Below, piece after piece: positions 20,001-35,000 of a stretch of 64,000 nucleotides of DNA (positions within the stretch are counted from its first letter, which is position 1; each line of letters opens with the position of its first letter). Both the position numbers and the translations under genes were made by a program. This DNA comes from Brachypodius melanocephalos (taxonomy: Eukaryota > Chordata > Aves > Passeriformes > Pycnonotidae), in the NCBI GenBank assembly GCA_013398615.1, contig VZSR01000692.1, forward strand, positions 125,365 to 189,364. The letters are read 5' to 3'. Below the pieces are notes generated by a model. It did not search any database, had not been told where the DNA came from, and saw nothing but the letters and a program-made list of their open reading frames with translations.

Positions 20001-23000
20001 GCCCAGGTCTAACAAAGAGCTCATCCCAGCTCTCGTATCTCAGAGCTGAGGTGTGTGAACTGTTCCAGCTGGACACTAGCCTGCTTGGCCCAAGGTGTAC
20101 ATTGCACTTTGAAGCCTGGTTGGACCATGCCTTAATGCTCTTCCTGACATGCTTCTGCCCTCAAATGCCTCCAGATCCTCACCATAAGCAGCAGGGTTGC
20201 CCTTGCTCTTGGGCAGGTTGGCTCTCAGGATGGCATTGTTGAGGGCGTTGAGGTAAGTGGGCATGCTGTGGTAGCCCTTGTTGTTGTAGAAGACCTGGAG
20301 GAGGAGAGAAGAACAGTGGGAGATGGCAAAAGAGCTGGGCCCAGAGATGTACTGGGAGGGAGGGATAGGGTGGGATGGACAGCCAGCCACAGAGCAGGTG
20401 TCCTGTGTTCAAGGCTGTGGGGAGAAGAGGTCATTGCTGACTGTGTTGGACCAGACCTGCTGACCACTCCCCCATGGCTGGAGCCTCCCAAAGCACTTGG
20501 AGAGCAATGCAGCAGAGCAGTCCAAGGGGTCCCTGTGCCTGCCCCCTTTCCTCCCCACCTATCTCCCCTGAGGTGCAGTGCTGTCCCACCTGGGCCGTTC
20601 TCCGCACAGCAATCTTGCGCACTGTGGCCGGAGCCCTGGCTCCGAAGGAGGCCGGGATGGACTTCTGGATGTTTCCAAATGTGAGTGCCCCATACCTGTG
20701 GGACAAGGCACTGCTGAGGAAGCTGCAACTGCTGTACCCCACCTCCGGTGGCGGAACCATGCTTGAGCACGTTGCTGACTCCAGCCAGCACCCTGGGGCC
20801 CTGGGTGTCCCCAGGCCCCTGGTTCCCACCCCAGCTCTATGGTGCAGACCTTCCCAGCCTCCCCTCTTGCCTGTGCAGCCGGAAGCGGTCTGAGGTGTAG
20901 AGCAGATACTCAGAGACATTGTGCCCTGTGATGTCTGTCAGGATGTCCCCCGTCACCACCTTCATCTGTGGGGGATGGCCCCCAACGCCACTAGGGCAGG
21001 AGAAGCCAGTCCCTTGCATGGAGCACGTGCACTTGATGGGCTCATGGATGATGCGGGGCAGGGCAGGGGCTGAGGTCACGGTGCCTGAGGAGCAGAAGGG
21101 GTGGCTCACAGCCATGCTCCTGCCTGCCCCAGCTGCTAGGGACAGCATGAGGGTTGGGTGGTTGGCCAGGCAGGGTCCTGGTGACCAAGAGACAGACGTG
21201 GGAAAAGCTTTGAGGGGACAGAGATTCAGAGATGGGCCATGAGGTGTGGCGGGAGAAAGAGCGAGCTGGGGACCACATCCAGCAAAGGTGATACAAGGCT
21301 GGCCACAAGGCTTTGTGACAGTGTCGCCATCCAAGGGGCTCTACTGGCATGGCTGAGGCTGAAAGGGACAGTGTTCCAGGGCCAAAGCCATGAATTCAGC
21401 CCAATAAAGCTCTGCTGTGTGGCCAGGCCAGACTCAGAGATACTCCCAGGGGTCCCTGGAGCCACTTCTGTGAGGGGAGGGATCATCTCCCTGCTGGAGA
21501 CAAATCCCAGACACAAGAGCACCCAGCACGGGTGATACCTTTAACAGTAGAGAAGGCTGTGGAGTTCCAAGCATGGAGCAGGTCCTCATCCACTGACATG
21601 GGGTAGTCAGAGGGAGCCGGCGATGGAGGTGGCGGCACAAAGTTGGAAAGTGGAAGGCCCTGGGTGAAGGAGTCAATGCACATGGCACCGAAGTACTTGG
21701 CTGCCAGCATTTTGGACTCATTGCTGTTGAGGTTGAGGGTCTGCATGGGCTGGTCCAGTGTGTTGTTGAAGGGTGTCTTGAGCACGCAGGTGGCCCCCAC
21801 ACCAGAAGGCAGATGGAAAGTGTTCACCAGCTGCTGAGGGCTGGCATCGGGAGACAGCCTAATGCTGCAGGAGCAAGGAGTAGGAGACAGATCTCAGCAC
21901 CGTGGCCATCTTCTTCTGGGACCTCCCTGAGGCCCTGGCACTTATCATGGGCACACACAGCCTGTGCCTGGCACGACTGAACTGCTAGTTGCAGTGTCAG
22001 GGCTGGCACATCTCCCAGTGACAACCCTGGCCAGGACAGAGGTTACTTTCTGTCAAAGGACATGGCACCGCTCAGGCTCTGCTCCAAGCCTGAGCCAACC
22101 CTGGCACTAGTAGGCCTGCTGTGGGCTGCCCTCCCCACTTGCTCCCCTTGCAGTCCCATGGATGGAGACAGGGATGGGCCGCGGGCATGGGGTGCTGGTC
22201 ACCAGCGGTGGCAGCTCTCACCGGTACTCACGCCGCTCCTCATTGGCATAAGGAATGAAGTTGCCCTTGGGCTGAGTGTAGTTGTGGTATTGGGATGGCG
22301 AGAGGATGAGGGGTGGCAGGTCACCTGTAGGGACAAGGACAGGAACCTGCTCATACCCACAGCACCACTACACACAGGGAGACTGCCTTGGCCTTGTCCT
22401 CCTGCAGCTAGTGGCCACACTGGGGCAGGCAGAACAGGTCACCCAGCATGCAGGTAGGTATGTAGCTTGCATGCACCTATTTCAGGCACAGAGAGTGCCA
22501 CAGTCATGGCCACGCAGACGAAAAAGGCGGGCAGGAGGATCTGCGAGAAAAGGGCCTTGGTGTTGCGCTTGGCGCAGTGGAAGCGTTTGACGATCAGCCC
22601 ATGGAACTGGCGCAGCTTCAACCACGAGCCTTCCAGCTTGAAGCTCCCCTGACCTGCCATGTCATGATCCTCTGCTTCCACCTCTGCTTCTTGCTCTGGG
22701 AAGGAGAGGAACATCAGCCCTCTGGCACAGTTGATCCCACACCAGCCCTGGGCTCCCAGGAAGCTGAGCCAGACATTCAGCCAAACTCAGCCACCCCAAG
22801 GGTAAGGGCAGCACCCAACCCCAACTCCGCTACTGAGCCACAGCAGCAGTGAAGTGGGAAGCAAGGTAACTGGCTGGCAGGTTCCTCTTGGCCCCAAAAG
22901 AGACAGTAGTTTAAAAAAAAAAAAACAACAACCACCTGATTTGGTGCTTTTTTCTAGGACCCCTCCATTTTCCCATCAGCTCTGCCAGCTGGTGGGAGGT

Positions 23001-26000
23001 CAACACCATCAGGAACAGGGGACAAGACACATGTGGGAATCCCTGTGAGACAGTGGGAGCTCTGCCACAGCACTGCCCCAGCTCTGCCTCCCACAGCCCT
23101 GGTGGGGGGAAGAGGTGGCACATCCCTAAATTAGTCACAAGAGTTGTGAGATAACCCAGAACAGGATCTCTGACTACAGCAATAACTTTGAGGCATCTGT
23201 CTGCACCCTCTCTATCCAGTAATCCCAGCATCCAGGCAGGGAGAGCCTTACACCCATGGCAAGGTATGACAGGTGAAGCCATCACCTGGAAGGTGACTCT
23301 GTGCCCAAGGACCAAGAGGAGAAACCCAACTGGTGCCAGTGTGAGAAGAGGGCACGTTAGTGGGGCAAGTCTGCAAGGTGGCACTGGAGACCCACAAGAG
23401 GCAGAGCCAACACTAGCTGATCTCACTGGCTCCACGCCTTGGCACGAAACCCTCGTGCACACCCCACCAGTGTGGGGTGCCAACTTGTGTAAACAACCTG
23501 TTCCCGGCCGCCCCATCCAGGCTGTGGCTCTCTGGGTGCTGTGTAGCTGGATGCCCCATCAGCCCCCTTCCTCACGGGCTCTCGTCCCAGCAGTCACAGC
23601 CACCCATCTCAGACACAACCACATACCCCAAGGGACCGGGGCCAGCTCTGCCCACCCTGGGCAAACCCTTCGTGTCCCAGCTAGGTGCCAACCCCAGCCC
23701 CTGCCGCTGGTCGGGCACCAGCAGCACCAACCTTGCAGACTGACGTTATCGGGGTCCTGCTGGTTATCGAACAGGGGTGCATAATCCCCAAAGAATTCGG
23801 AATAAGCCCCACCTTCTTCGCCGCGCACAGAGCCCACCGAGGACACTGAGCGCAGGGATGCCTGTGACTGCGCCAGCTTGGAGCAGGTCACCAGGTTGCT
23901 GAGCTCCACCTCAGGCTTCTCTGGCATGGCCACTTCGGCCAGGGACTCCCCGTTGGCTTCACACTTTGGGACCAGCTCAGAGGCAGGTGGCTGCAGGGCA
24001 TCCTTGGCCTCCTTCATGTCTGAATGAAAAAATGTGGGTTGCCACCAGCCATGCTACTCTTCACTGCAGCATGGCACCAACTGGGGATGGATCGTGTCAC
24101 AGAATCACAGACTGGTTTGAGTTGGAGGGGATCTCATCTCATTCCATCCCCCTGCCATGCACAGGGACACCTTTTGCTAGACCAGGTTGCTTCAAGCCCC
24201 ATCTAACCTGGCCTTGGACACTTCCAGGAATGGTGCACCCACAGCTCCTCTGCACGACCTGTGCCAGGGCCACAGCACCCTCACATGGGAGAATTTTCTT
24301 CTAACATCTAATCTAAACTTTTCCTCTTTTAGTTTAAAACCATTCCCCACCTTGTTCTAACACTGCCTGCGCATGTAAAGTTCCTTTCTCATTTTTTCAA
24401 GCCCCCTTTAGGCACTAGAAGGTGCCATAAGGTCTCCCTGGAGCCTTCTCTTCTCCAGGTCAACATCCCCAGCTCTCCCAGCCTTGCTCCATGGCAGAGG
24501 TGCTCCTGCCCTTGGAGTATCTCTGTCGTGACCTCTGGAGACCTGTGCTGAGGACATAAGAGCTAGACTCTATTCCAGGTGGGAGTAAACCCAGAGTGGA
24601 GCAGAGGCCGGTTGCACTTGGCCAGGATGAGCTCTGCTGGAAATCCCTCCTCCACCTGGGACAGACTCCTGCAGCCACCAAACCCAGCAAGATCACACAG
24701 CCCCTCACTAGCCCCGGCAGCACCTTGTGCCCCCGCAGCATCCATACCCACATCACTGTTCTCCAGAGACTGGTCCTCCTCAGACACCTTCAGGAAGACC
24801 TCCTCCAGCGTGGTGTCCATCAGCCCAAAACTGGTGAGGTCCAGCTCTTCCAGGCTCTGCTCCAAGTGCTGTGGGAGCAAAGTGCTGTGTGAGGAAGGCA
24901 GACGTCCACAGTGCCACAGCACCTGGCCTGGCCACTCTGCCAGCCCCTGCAGGTACCTGGAAGAGCCTCTCAAAGCAACCCTTCTTGACAGCCTCACTGG
25001 GCAGGATGTAGGAGAGCTCTGTGTTGGTGTCAGAGATGAGGAGGCAGGAGGCCACGTACTTCTTGATGAACTGGGAGACACGAGGCTCGGAGCAGGGGCT
25101 GACAGAGGAGTGGCCCAGGGGGCTATGTGGCTGGCCTGGCTCTGGGGCAGAGGGACCGTACCCATCGGTCAGTACACAGCCGACCTCCCACCAAGACCCA
25201 CCACATTTCCCCTACTCCTCATGGCCATAGGGGCTTTCCTGTCACCCTGACTGGCCTGGGGATGGTGTTATGCAATGTGGCCCACACCAGACATCTCAGT
25301 GGGCGACTCACAGACTCAATAGACCAGCACCTGGAGACAAGTGCCACTGTGTAAGGTCTGGCCAAGGACCGAGCTGGGAAAAAATTAAGGCTGGGCAACG
25401 GGACTTTCTACACCCCTGCTCGATCCCCTCTGCCCTCCATGTCACCTAAGGAGACTCAGGATGGGAGTACTTGGGTGTTGACCTCTCCTTTGCTGGGCTG
25501 AAGAAGGGCTGGTGCCATCTACTCCTTTAACAAAGGGTCCCACTGCTCCCCGGACCTGCGCCATTCCTGATGTCCGACTGCTTCTTCACCACTGTCAGCT
25601 TGTAGCCGTCACCGTAGGTGCTCTTGAGGAACAACGGGGAACCACAACACTTGAGCTTCCCATGGGAGATGATGGCAATGCGGTCCCCCAGCAGGTCAGC
25701 TTCATCCATGTGGTGTGTGGAGAGCAAGATGGTCCTCCCTGACAGCAGCAAAAAGTCTCAGCAGAGGGGCCATGGCTGCCACAGAGGAGCATGCTAGGCT
25801 CTGCTCAGCTCTGCTCACCTGGCTTGTACTTGAGGATGAGGTCCCAGATGGCCCTTCGGGCATATGGGTCCACACCAGCTGTGGGCTCATCCAAGATAAC
25901 AGCCCGTGACCCACCCACAAAGGCAATAGCCACCGACAGCTTCCTCTTCATGCCGCCCGAGAGAGTCTGCACCTGGCAGTGCCGTTTGTTGGAGAGTTCC

Positions 26001-29000
26001 AGGTCCTCAATCATCCTGGGGACAGGGCAGAAGCACCAGGAATGATGGGGGGGATGTACTGGTTCCCAGCACCTGTGGGGAGCATGTAATGCCTCTTCCC
26101 CACATGGTATCTGCAGCCTTTGGAGCATCTTCTGCTCACTTCCACAGCCTGACACCCCAAGAGTGGGAAAGCACTTGGTGGAGCTGCTTCATGGGACACC
26201 TCTGCCACCAGATCACCCCACATGGCAGAGCCAGCAGGAAGGAGACTCACTCATGCCAAAGGCATGGATGAAGACAAAGGAGCTGGAGGGTGCCTACTTG
26301 TCCATCTCTTTGCGGATCTCCTCCTCTGCCATGCTCTTGAGCTGCGAGTAGAACCAGAGATGCTCCTCCACAGTCAGCCTGTCAAAGAGCACGTTGTGCT
26401 GGGGACACATGCCCAGGTTCTTCCGGATCTTGTCCATCTCAGTACGGATATCGTGCCCATAGATGGTAGCAGAGCCCGATGTTGGAGGGAACAAGCCAGT
26501 GAGGATGGACCTGGATGGATGGAGAAAGGCAACCACGTGAGGGAGCTCATGTTCCTCAGTCTGGCCCCAATCCCAACCACCACACCTCTGGGAGCATCTG
26601 CTGCGCCCCACCAGCAGAGCAGTATCAGCACAGGGCCATGAGCCTACTGCCTGTCGCACGTTTGTGCCAGCCCCACACCCAACACTGCTGCCCTCTGGGC
26701 GTGGCACCAGCTCCCACAGGGCCCTGCAGAGACATCCTGAAGCCCCTGCCTCACACCCTGCAGGTGGCCAGAGAAATATGATCTCTCTCTGCCTGGACAG
26801 TCACTTACATGGTGGTGGTCTTGCCTGCACCATTGTGCCCCAGGAAGGACACAACCTGGTTCTCGTAGAGGTTGAGGCTCAGCTTGTTTAGCGCCAGCTT
26901 CTTGTCTGTCTTGTAAATTTTGGTGAGCTTGTCGATGCAGACAACCAAGGGGAGGTGGGTTGGCTCCTCCTCGATGCCCCTTGTCTCCTCTGCTGTGACA
27001 GTAGGATGGTGAGGAGCCAGGAGAAGGCAGGGAAGCCAGGCTTTGAGTGGGGCTCCCTGGCAATGAATCAACCCGCTTCCATCCCATGATGGCTATGCTG
27101 GCTTGTGGTCCCTTCCCTTCTGCTTCTCGCCAATTTTCCCCCCTCCCAAACCACAACGGCAGCTCCCAGAGAGGCCACAGCGCTTGGCCCAGTATCCTGC
27201 CCTGAAAAGAGCACAGGGATCCATGACCAAGGCAGAGCCAGAGCCACCCTTGTGCCACCCACTTGCCACTCCCAGCTGCCCTCACCCAGCCTCCGGCTCT
27301 CCATGGCACAGGCCTGATCCTCCTCCATGATGCTGAGACGGGTGGTGCGTGACCATGGCCAGGTCCACTCCCAGGTCTCCACACGCCCATTGCCCAGCCA
27401 GTAAGACTTCTGGAAAGGGAAGTACCAGGGCCGTGGCAGGCCGAACATGCCTGCAACCACAGCCCCAGGGAGTCAGGGCCATGCAAAAGCTGCTGAGGAC
27501 TGGGTCAGAGCTTGGCATGGGCTTGGGGGTTTTCCCAGGTCACATCACCACTGCAGGGTGGGGGCTGTGAACACTCCAGCCAGCTGGGCTCAGGGCAGCT
27601 CTGTGGGCTGTGCCAGGAAACAAAGTCCTTTGGGATTGGGGTTGGGTTGGCTCATGCTTTAGCTTTACAATGAAAAAAACAGGGAGCAACTGAGATGCTT
27701 TCACAAGAGGGGATAAAGAGGGATTGGTATCTCAGCTGTGGACATCTGGCTTTGCTACAGCTGGCCCCTGAACTGAGACATCTGTCTAACACCAGCAGAT
27801 GAGGACACACGGGCAGGTGTCCCCCAGCAAAGAGGCTCCTGTAAGGTCCAGGGTACCTTCATGCCCCTCTGCCCACACGTACCCGGGTGCACGGCCTCAA
27901 TGTACCAGGTGAGCACACCGTACACTATGGCATCCACGACCAGCATCATCATGGACAGCAGGAGGTTGAAGTCATCTCCTTCCACAGGTGACTGGCTGAA
28001 GGTGTGCCACTGGATACCCACACCAGCCACCTCATACAGCGCAAAGTACTTGGAGCCCAACCCGAAGGCCGTGGTGGACATGAAGGACTGTGAAGAGGTG
28101 AAGGGAAGGGAATGGGAGGTCAGTAGGAACCACAGGCCAGCTCCAGAAAAACAGGTTGTGGTAAATTCCTACCCAGTGCTGCCCCACTCAGCACCATGGT
28201 AAGGCTCCTGGCCCTGAGAGACACCAAACCTTCTGGAGACACCTCCAAAGTGCCACAGAGAGTTGCGTTTACACAGGCAATGGCTTACCAAGGGCTTGGT
28301 GACAGCTTGGTGCCTTTGTACTGGACATGAGGTGCCTGAGGCAAATCTGGGACTAAGCCTGTCCCCAGCTGCTGCAGCCAACTTACCGCAATGCACTTCT
28401 CAAAGGCTGTGATCTTGTCGTGTGCTACCTCCTCCCGAATGGCCACGTACATGTAGGGCACGTAGCTGAGGAAGTAGATGATGCCGCCACAGGCAGAGGC
28501 CAGCTTGGCTTTGGAGTAGAGCACCGACACCAGAAAGCTGCAAGGAGAACAGTGTTTCCTTGATCTCACCCCATCGGGGCTTTCCCCACACCATCTGGTT
28601 TTGATGGTGTTGAGGCAATAAATTGGCTCCCTAAATCTGCTGCTTCAAGGGACTTGTGCCCCTCCACTGGCCCTTGCCCACATAGCTCCCAACACCCTCA
28701 CTTCATGGCACAAGAACCTGGCACTCCCCATGTCCCTTCACCGCCCAGCACAGACCAGGCAGCTCACCAGAACATGATGGTGGCCACAGCATAGATGGCA
28801 AGGAAGAGCCATATGATGAGGACGTCACTGTGCATCAGGACCTTGCCGTACTTGAGAATGGCAGTGAGTGCTGTGACCGAGATGGAGAGCTGGACAAAGC
28901 CAGTGATGAACCAAGCCACCCAGTGCACCGCATTGTTCAGGCCCATCATCTTCATCACCTGCGAGGCCAAAACCACTCAGCAAAAACTACCCCAACCCTG

Positions 29001-32000
29001 TGCACCCCTGCTTACCTTCTCACCGGGCTGGGAGGGCAAGGGGTAGCACCAAGGGAGCTGCTGGGACTGAGCAGGACACGGCACCCTGTATTGAGGTGCC
29101 AAGGAGCTCAGCTCCCTCCAGTGCTGGGCAGGGCTCATCTCATGCTAGGGACACTCAGAAGGACCAGCTCAGCCTAGGGATTTGGGATCTGCATCTGCCC
29201 TAGTTCATGTAACCCAGAAATACAAGGAAGGTGACCACGGACACAGCACAGAATGTAGGGCTCAGATATGCCCACTCCTCCCCAAGAATCTCTTCCACAA
29301 TCCCTACCTCTTTCAGGCGATGCTCCTTCTCTGTCACGATGTGCTGGATCATCATGGCCACTGAGTAGACCCAGGAGATCACCATGCAGAGGGGCATCAT
29401 GTGCTCGATGACGAAGAGAAAGCTGATGAGGTAGAGGAAGAGAGGGGAGAACTGGATGACGGCACTGCCACAGAGACCTGCAGAGACCCTGGGGCATGAG
29501 GCCTCGGACGGCCTCTCCCACCGCTCAGGAACAACCAGTCTCTAATCCAGCACCTCCTTAGTGCCCTAAAAGAACTTCTCCAGTGAGCCCACAGGACAAT
29601 TCAGTGTCATGGCTGGCAAGCCTTTGCAGGCAGGTAGTAGCCACAGGCTCAGCGCAGGGCCCTGCCTATCCTTGGTGTGGATGGGGCCCTCTCCAACCTC
29701 CTTCCCAGGAGTGTTGGTGGCTCTGGGACTTCTACAGGTGCTGCCTCCAGACCACTGTAATCTATAACGACCAACAGATCCATGTGCCATTCCTTTACTT
29801 TCCCCTGCCTCCTGAGCCTGGTAGTCCAAGGAACTGGACTTAACTGGTTGCTCATCACTCCCAGGGTCACTAATCTCTTTCAGGCTCCCAGACTTGTTCC
29901 CTTTTCCCAGCTAAAGTATCCTGGTCTGCAAAGTGGAAGGAGGAATGTCCTGCAGGTGAGTGTTACTCACTCATCCCGGGTATAACACGGGTATGGGAAC
30001 ATCTGTACATAGTTTCCAGGCTCCACCACATCATGGCCAACAAATGTGTTGATGAGGGCACGCTCCATCATGTCTGTAGAAGAGAAAGAGAGACCAGGCT
30101 GAGCGCACAGGGGCCAGGGCCGTGGGCAGCTGTGGCAGGGCACTGACATTTACCCTGGATCCAGACGAAGCCATAGAGAAAGTAGAAGCGGCCGCCAGTG
30201 TTGGGGCCGGGCCGCCAGTATGCCCGCCGGATCTCGTTGGTCTTCTCTGTGAAGCTGGAATTCTGCCGGATCTTGTACATGACATGGGGAGGCAATGAGC
30301 CATCCCTGTTGGTCTGGAAGATGACGCCTGTGGGCAGCGGAAGAGGCAGGGAGTCCACAGGGGCCAGCCACATCAGCTGGCCCACAGCAACAGCCGAGAT
30401 AGGGAGGGCACTGTGAGGGCTGCCATGGATGAGATGGGTGGCATGGCTGGGGACGTAAGACCCCCATGGAATGCGAGGGCACATAGACAGCAGGCCATGT
30501 CGGTGAGAGAGCCAGGACAGCAGCACGGGGCAGAGGATGGGCACCACGACATACTCAGCCCCCTCATCCACCCAACACGTGCACCTAGGGATCCACATCC
30601 TGCCAGTGGCTCCAGGGCACAGCTGGAGAAGGGCAAAGTTTCAGGGACCCCTAAGGAGAGCTGGTTCCCAGGGACATACTGGCAAAGACTGTGACATTGT
30701 CCTGATAGGCCTGGTTCAGCGTGTAGTTGACAATGCTCTCCTCATCCGGGAAGCCTTTGAAGATGTCCACGCTGACCTAGTGGGAAGAGAATCATAGAAT
30801 CACTAAGATTGGAAAAGCCCTCTAAGATCATTGAGTCCATTAACCCAAACACTATCAAGCCCAGCACTAAATCATGCCCCCAGGTGTCAAATTCACACAT
30901 TTTTTGAACACAGGGCTAGTACCACTGCCCTGGGCAGCCAGTGCTGACCACCCTTTCAGTGAAGAAATTTTCCCTGAAATCCAATCTAAATCTCCCCTGC
31001 TACAACTTTAGGCTGCTTCCTGTTGTCCTGTCACTTGTCACTTGGGAGAAAAGACCTACGCCCACCTGGCCACAACATCCTTCTAGGTAACTGTAGAGAC
31101 TTAGGAGGTCCCTCCTAAGCCTCCTTTTCTCCAGGCTGAGCTCCCCCAGCTCTCAGTCCCTCCTCATCAGACCTGTGCTCCAGAATCTTCCCTGGCTCCA
31201 CCGCCCTTCTCTGGACATGCTCCAGCAGGCTAGTGAGATCCCAAGGCCCCAGATGGGTCTAGCACACAGGGCATGCACACAATACAGCATGTGCCACCCA
31301 AAGCCATCCCCAGCCCCTGAAGCCAATAGTATGTGGAGCACCTCCATCCTAGACATCTACCCCACAGCTCTGGACACTGCAAGAGCCACCACCTTCCCCA
31401 GGGCTCCTGTCCCATGCTCTTAAAAAGGTCTCAGTGGATCTGACCCTCTTCAGCCCAACAGAGCCTGGCTGCCAGTGGTTCAACTTTCCCACAGGTGGGC
31501 TCCACCTCACCTTGGCCATGAAGCGGACCCAGCCGCAGGCAGCATTGTCAATGGTATCCAGCTGCTGGAGCAGGATGCTGGCATTGGGCAGGGAGAAGTT
31601 GCCGTTGAGAAAGTTGTGGAGAACATCACTGTCGGAGACATTCAGGATCTCTGGGTGCTTGTGGAGGTCAGCAGTCAACTGAGACAGAGAGGAAGACATG
31701 GGAGGGAGAAGTTGGGATATTGCCCTGCCTCTCAGGTCACTGTCCCCCCTCCACAGACACAGTTAGGACCCAAAGCTCCTCCTGGGTATGGGGGACAGGG
31801 TACACACTGTGCAGGGATCCAGACTAGTCTCCACAAGAGCAAGGTGGATACCAAGGAGTATCACATGAAGAACCCCAGGGTATCTGGGGGAAGGATGACA
31901 CCTTCTCCACTGCCAGGGCTGTAAACCCCTGTCCTACCTGCTGGAGCCAGCGGATGCGCCTCTGCAGCCTGCCCTCCTCCAGGTAGGCTCGGATCTCGGG

Positions 32001-35000
32001 GGAGATGTTCAGCCATGCCTTGGCGTAGTGGGTGACGTTGCCCACAAAGGCGAAGGTCTCGTTAGCCTGGGGGCCAGGCAGAAAGTCATACAGCAGGCAG
32101 AGGCAGGGGCTTCCTGCTCTCTGGGATGGCTAGCAGCCATGGAGACACCTGCCCACCTCCCACTGCCTGTGTCTGGGAGTCAACCTCTTCCCTGCCACAC
32201 AGCCCATCTGCAGTGGTAGCAGAAGGACAGGGGTCCCAGCCTATGCATCCTCACCTTCAGGATGACCTTGTCAACTTCAGTGCCCACAGGTGCATACAGG
32301 ATTTTGGGGTTGCTGGTCATCAGATGCACAAGGAGGCCCAAGTTCCGCTGCTCCTTGCTGGTGAAGCCCAGTGAGCTCATGTTGCCCTGCTTCAGTGCCT
32401 CAGGCTCAATGGTCCTGCAAAGGCAGCTCAGACTTTCCACTCTGTTTCTGGCTCAGCATCCCTTGCTGCAGGCAGCTCCCACCCCTGCCCATGACAGGCC
32501 TTCACACTGACTCCACTGCCTGCATGGTGCTGCCCAACACAGGGGGCATCCCTGGCTGCAGCACAGCCAAGTGCAGCACAGCACCCATCCTGCCTGTTCA
32601 GCAAGGGGTGACACCCCTGGAGCCATCCCCCAGCGCTCCTACCGGTTGTTGCCACAGAGGATGGGCTGCAGCCCTGCCCAGAGCTGCACAAATGCTGAGA
32701 ACTGCCCCTGGGGGTTGTCGATGCCGGACAGGCCCTCCCCGATGCCCTCCTCCTCCTCTGCTGTGGCATTGCCAGCCGTGGCGTTGGCGGTGGCCCAGCT
32801 GGTGCTGTTGGCCGTGGGTGGTGGGGCCTTGCTGGCACAGGATCCTCTGGGCAGCAGCTTAGCCAGTGCCGAGAGGATGTCCACGTCCCGGAGAACCTTC
32901 TCCATCTCCACCAGGTCCTCGAGGAAGGCACGGAGGCGGTGTTGGGTGGCTGTGCTGTTCACCTCCTCCAGCTTCAGCTGTGAGTATGAGTGGACAAGGA
33001 GTTTGCTGGGACAAACTGCTGGGACAATAGGGTCCTTCCTACTTGCTATTAGGAAGGGACCAACAAGGACCCCAAGCAATAGCAACTCCACTTTCTTGGT
33101 TGGAGCTGTGCTGAGGTAAGGCCCTGGACTCATTACTGCACATGGTGGCTGTGAGGCAGTGGTGGCAGAGACTTGTGTGAGGACACAAGATATGACTCAA
33201 GAGAGGAAGGGTGGTCCTCTGTTCCTACAAAAGACACATCGAGCTTGGGTGGGACAAGGTGTGAGACCAGGCTTGAGCTGTGCCACCAAGGGCTTTGCTG
33301 GTCCTGGGGAGAGAAGCTGACAGGGACACCTACGAAGATGCTGGGGACACATAGTCCTATCCAATAGGCAGTGTTCAAGCAAGTGCTAGAGGGAAAACCA
33401 CCTGGGATGTCACCATGGAGCTGGGTGGGGCAGTGCCCATGTCAGAGAAGGGGGTGACCAGGAGAAGTCAGGCCATGTAACTGTTCCCCATCCCAACACA
33501 ACGCCAGCTGAGAAGAAAACCCTGCCCAAGTCTCATCCCTGCCACCAGGCTGCCCAATCTGCCCAGCTCTCACCCTGCTGACAATCTTGGGGGTGTCCAG
33601 TTGCTCCTGGAGCTTGGAGGCCAGCTGGGCAAAGCGCTCCTGGCGGGTGGCTCGGCTGCCGTTGCAGGCCAGTGCCCGGTATGCTGCCAGCAGTGGCTGC
33701 TGCCTGGGAGACACGCGCAGGAGGCGGTGCAGTCCCCCTAGGTTCTGCTCACATGTCAGCTGCTCCAGCACTGGCCCGGTGAAAAGGACATTCTACAGGG
33801 CAGGAAGTTGTAGAGACAGTGCTGCAGTTCCTGCTCTGGCAGAGCAGCCCAGGTTGCCCCGTGAAGTGCTCACCTCCATCTCAGTGATGAAGGCCTGGGG
33901 GCTATCAGAGATGGCAGGTGCCACAGCAGTGCTGGTGAGGCCCAGAGCCTGGGAGAGCATGTGGAGCAGTGCCGGCTGGTGCGGGGCTGCCGCTGGGTCC
34001 CGCAGCACCCTGTGAACCAGCCCTTCCTGCAGGCTCCTCCAGCCACTGGGGAGGTTCTTCTGCAAGACGAAGAATGGGGATGGCTGGTGGAATGTGGGCT
34101 TCCCCCAGGTTCCTCTCCTTGTGTGTCCCTAAGCATACATGAACAGCCCCAGAGCATCCACGGTCTCCACAGAGATGGGAAGAAAAGGGATGTGCAGATG
34201 CAGGGAGCAGGGGTCCCCCACATGCCAGACACAAGGGGGCAACAATGTCCCCTGCTCCCTCCACAGCCACCATCCAGGCAGTGGCAACCCCCATTGCAAC
34301 GGCAAACCCAGGCATAGGCATTGGTGTGCCTCATAACACTGAGGGAACTGGTGGCAGCACCAGGATGGACCCCAGCCATCCCTGCTGCTGCTCTGCCCCC
34401 TGACAATGTTCTGTCATGGCCCCTCAACTGGGACAGACACCCCCCAATCACCTGGGGTGGGATATGGAGGAGACAAGAGGACAGGCTCTACCCTGCCGTG
34501 TCCCCTGCATGCCACACTACTCCTCACCTCCAGCTGCATCATCTTCTTGCTGGGACCAAACCCATCCCACAGGTCTCGCTCATGGGTCTCGCCAGGTACT
34601 AAAGGAAAGGCATCAAAAAACTGCCGGTACACCTGCACCAAGGTGAAAGCAAGACTGCCAGGTGTGCCAAGAGTAGAGCACCAGTGCTGCACCTGCTTGC
34701 CCAGCAAGGCCCTGGCGTAGGGTGGCAGGGAAGGACAAATCCCAGCTGGGTGCCATTCACAGGGCAGCACAGACTCCTGCAAAACCCAGAGGGCACCCAC
34801 CTCCCTCAGGTCAATGCTGGAGCCCAGAAGCAGCTCAGTCGTGCTGTTGGGGAGGGACAGGTTCTGCATCAGGAAGCGCCGCAGCTCACCCTGGTCTTTG
34901 GCTGCCCATGCCAATGTGAAGCTGGGTCCTGCAAAGAAACAACGTGGGAGGTCAGAGTAACCACCAGCATCAGGAACACGGCACAGCCCCAGAGCTGGCT

